64,000 bases of DNA, from assembly GCF_020382885.2 (NCBI RefSeq), contig NC_058495.1, positions 5,015,627 to 5,079,626 on the forward strand, in the 5' to 3' direction. Below the pieces are notes generated by a model, which saw nothing but the letters and a program-made list of their open reading frames with translations, searched no databases and was not told the origin of the DNA. Positions within the stretch are counted from its first letter, which is position 1; each line of letters opens with the position of its first letter. This stretch comes from Scatophagus argus. Taxonomy: Eukaryota; Chordata; Actinopteri; Scatophagidae. Of this stretch, positions 63,663-64,000 are shown one piece after another. The translations under genes were made by a program, and so were the position numbers.

Positions 63663-64000
63663 CTAGACACCAAAAACAGATCGACCGTTAGGGTTACACT
63701 GATTTTCCCTCAGCATGCGCCATAAAGAGATTGCACAACTCAAACATTGACACATTTAATGCCCTGCCGTGCACAGTTTGCATGAAAAATGTATGTTTTC
63801 TTTGGCTTTGGCTTTTTAGATGACTGCTGCTAGGCAAAACATTTTCTTAGACAGAACTTAATCCAAAAGACCTTTCTTTCTGTGAATTTTAGGTCACAGA
63901 AAGAAAGGCCCTTGTGTGGTTGATCTGTGATGAAACCCAGGGTTTAAATGTCTTGCCTAAAGACACTTTCTCAACATCCTGAGGCACAGCTGCCCTGTTT
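63663..64000 (-). other. alpl: alpl intron running off the window
   Basis: It begins at the acceptor (GTGTCTAG on the minus strand). I find no exon encoding the expected LGDG end of the previous exon, so that exon lies outside the window. Confidence 0.7.

Overview
The window is vertebrate nuclear DNA, almost certainly from a teleost fish. The genes have introns with GT-AG junctions, coding density is low, and the sequence between genes is AT-rich and full of fish-type repeats: L2 LINEs, a tRNA-headed SINE, hAT and Tc1-like transposon relics and CA/TA microsatellites. No bacterial, CRISPR or plasmid features are present.

Layout from left to right: (1) 608-1586 (+), the last coding exon of a LACTBL1-like serine beta-lactamase-fold protein. 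(2) 4604-7278 (-), a complete two-exon neuromedin U receptor, with a probable 5' UTR exon ending at 9553. (3) 25916-26865 (+), a three-exon guanylin precursor. (4) 34563-36639 (+), a three-exon uroguanylin-like precursor with the same 109-residue length and the same intron phases. (5) 39303-39374 (+), an intact tRNA-Pro(AGG) with a Pol III terminator. (6) 55043-63662 (-), nine exons of a tissue-nonspecific-type alkaline phosphatase (alpl). Its first coding exons lie beyond the right edge.

The genes between the repeats are single-copy hormone, receptor and enzyme genes and do not form an operon. Guanylin and uroguanylin are gut and kidney peptides that activate guanylate cyclase C. Neuromedin U receptor is a peptide GPCR. 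Alkaline phosphatase is a GPI-anchored ectoenzyme. From memory, human LACTBL1, ALPL and GUCA2A/B all lie on chromosome 1p, so most of the block looks like conserved synteny. The neuromedin receptor is the exception, because human NMUR1 is on 2q37; this raises the possibility that it is nmur3.

Points most worth a second look: the uroguanylin-like peptide departs from the canonical Ala-Cys-Thr-Gly-Cys end; a hAT element carries a second hAT-type MITE with perfect 8-bp target duplications; a well-formed exon-like unit lies on the opposite strand inside the receptor intron; a 35-bp-arm near-palindrome sits at 10.56 kb; and a segment is duplicated on either side of the last alpl exon. The largest gene-free stretches are about 9.9-25.8 kb, 27.3-34.5 kb and 39.4-55.0 kb. 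I found only repeats in them, plus one unexplained 157-codon ORF. All exon boundaries are read by eye from splice consensus, reading frame and family resemblance.
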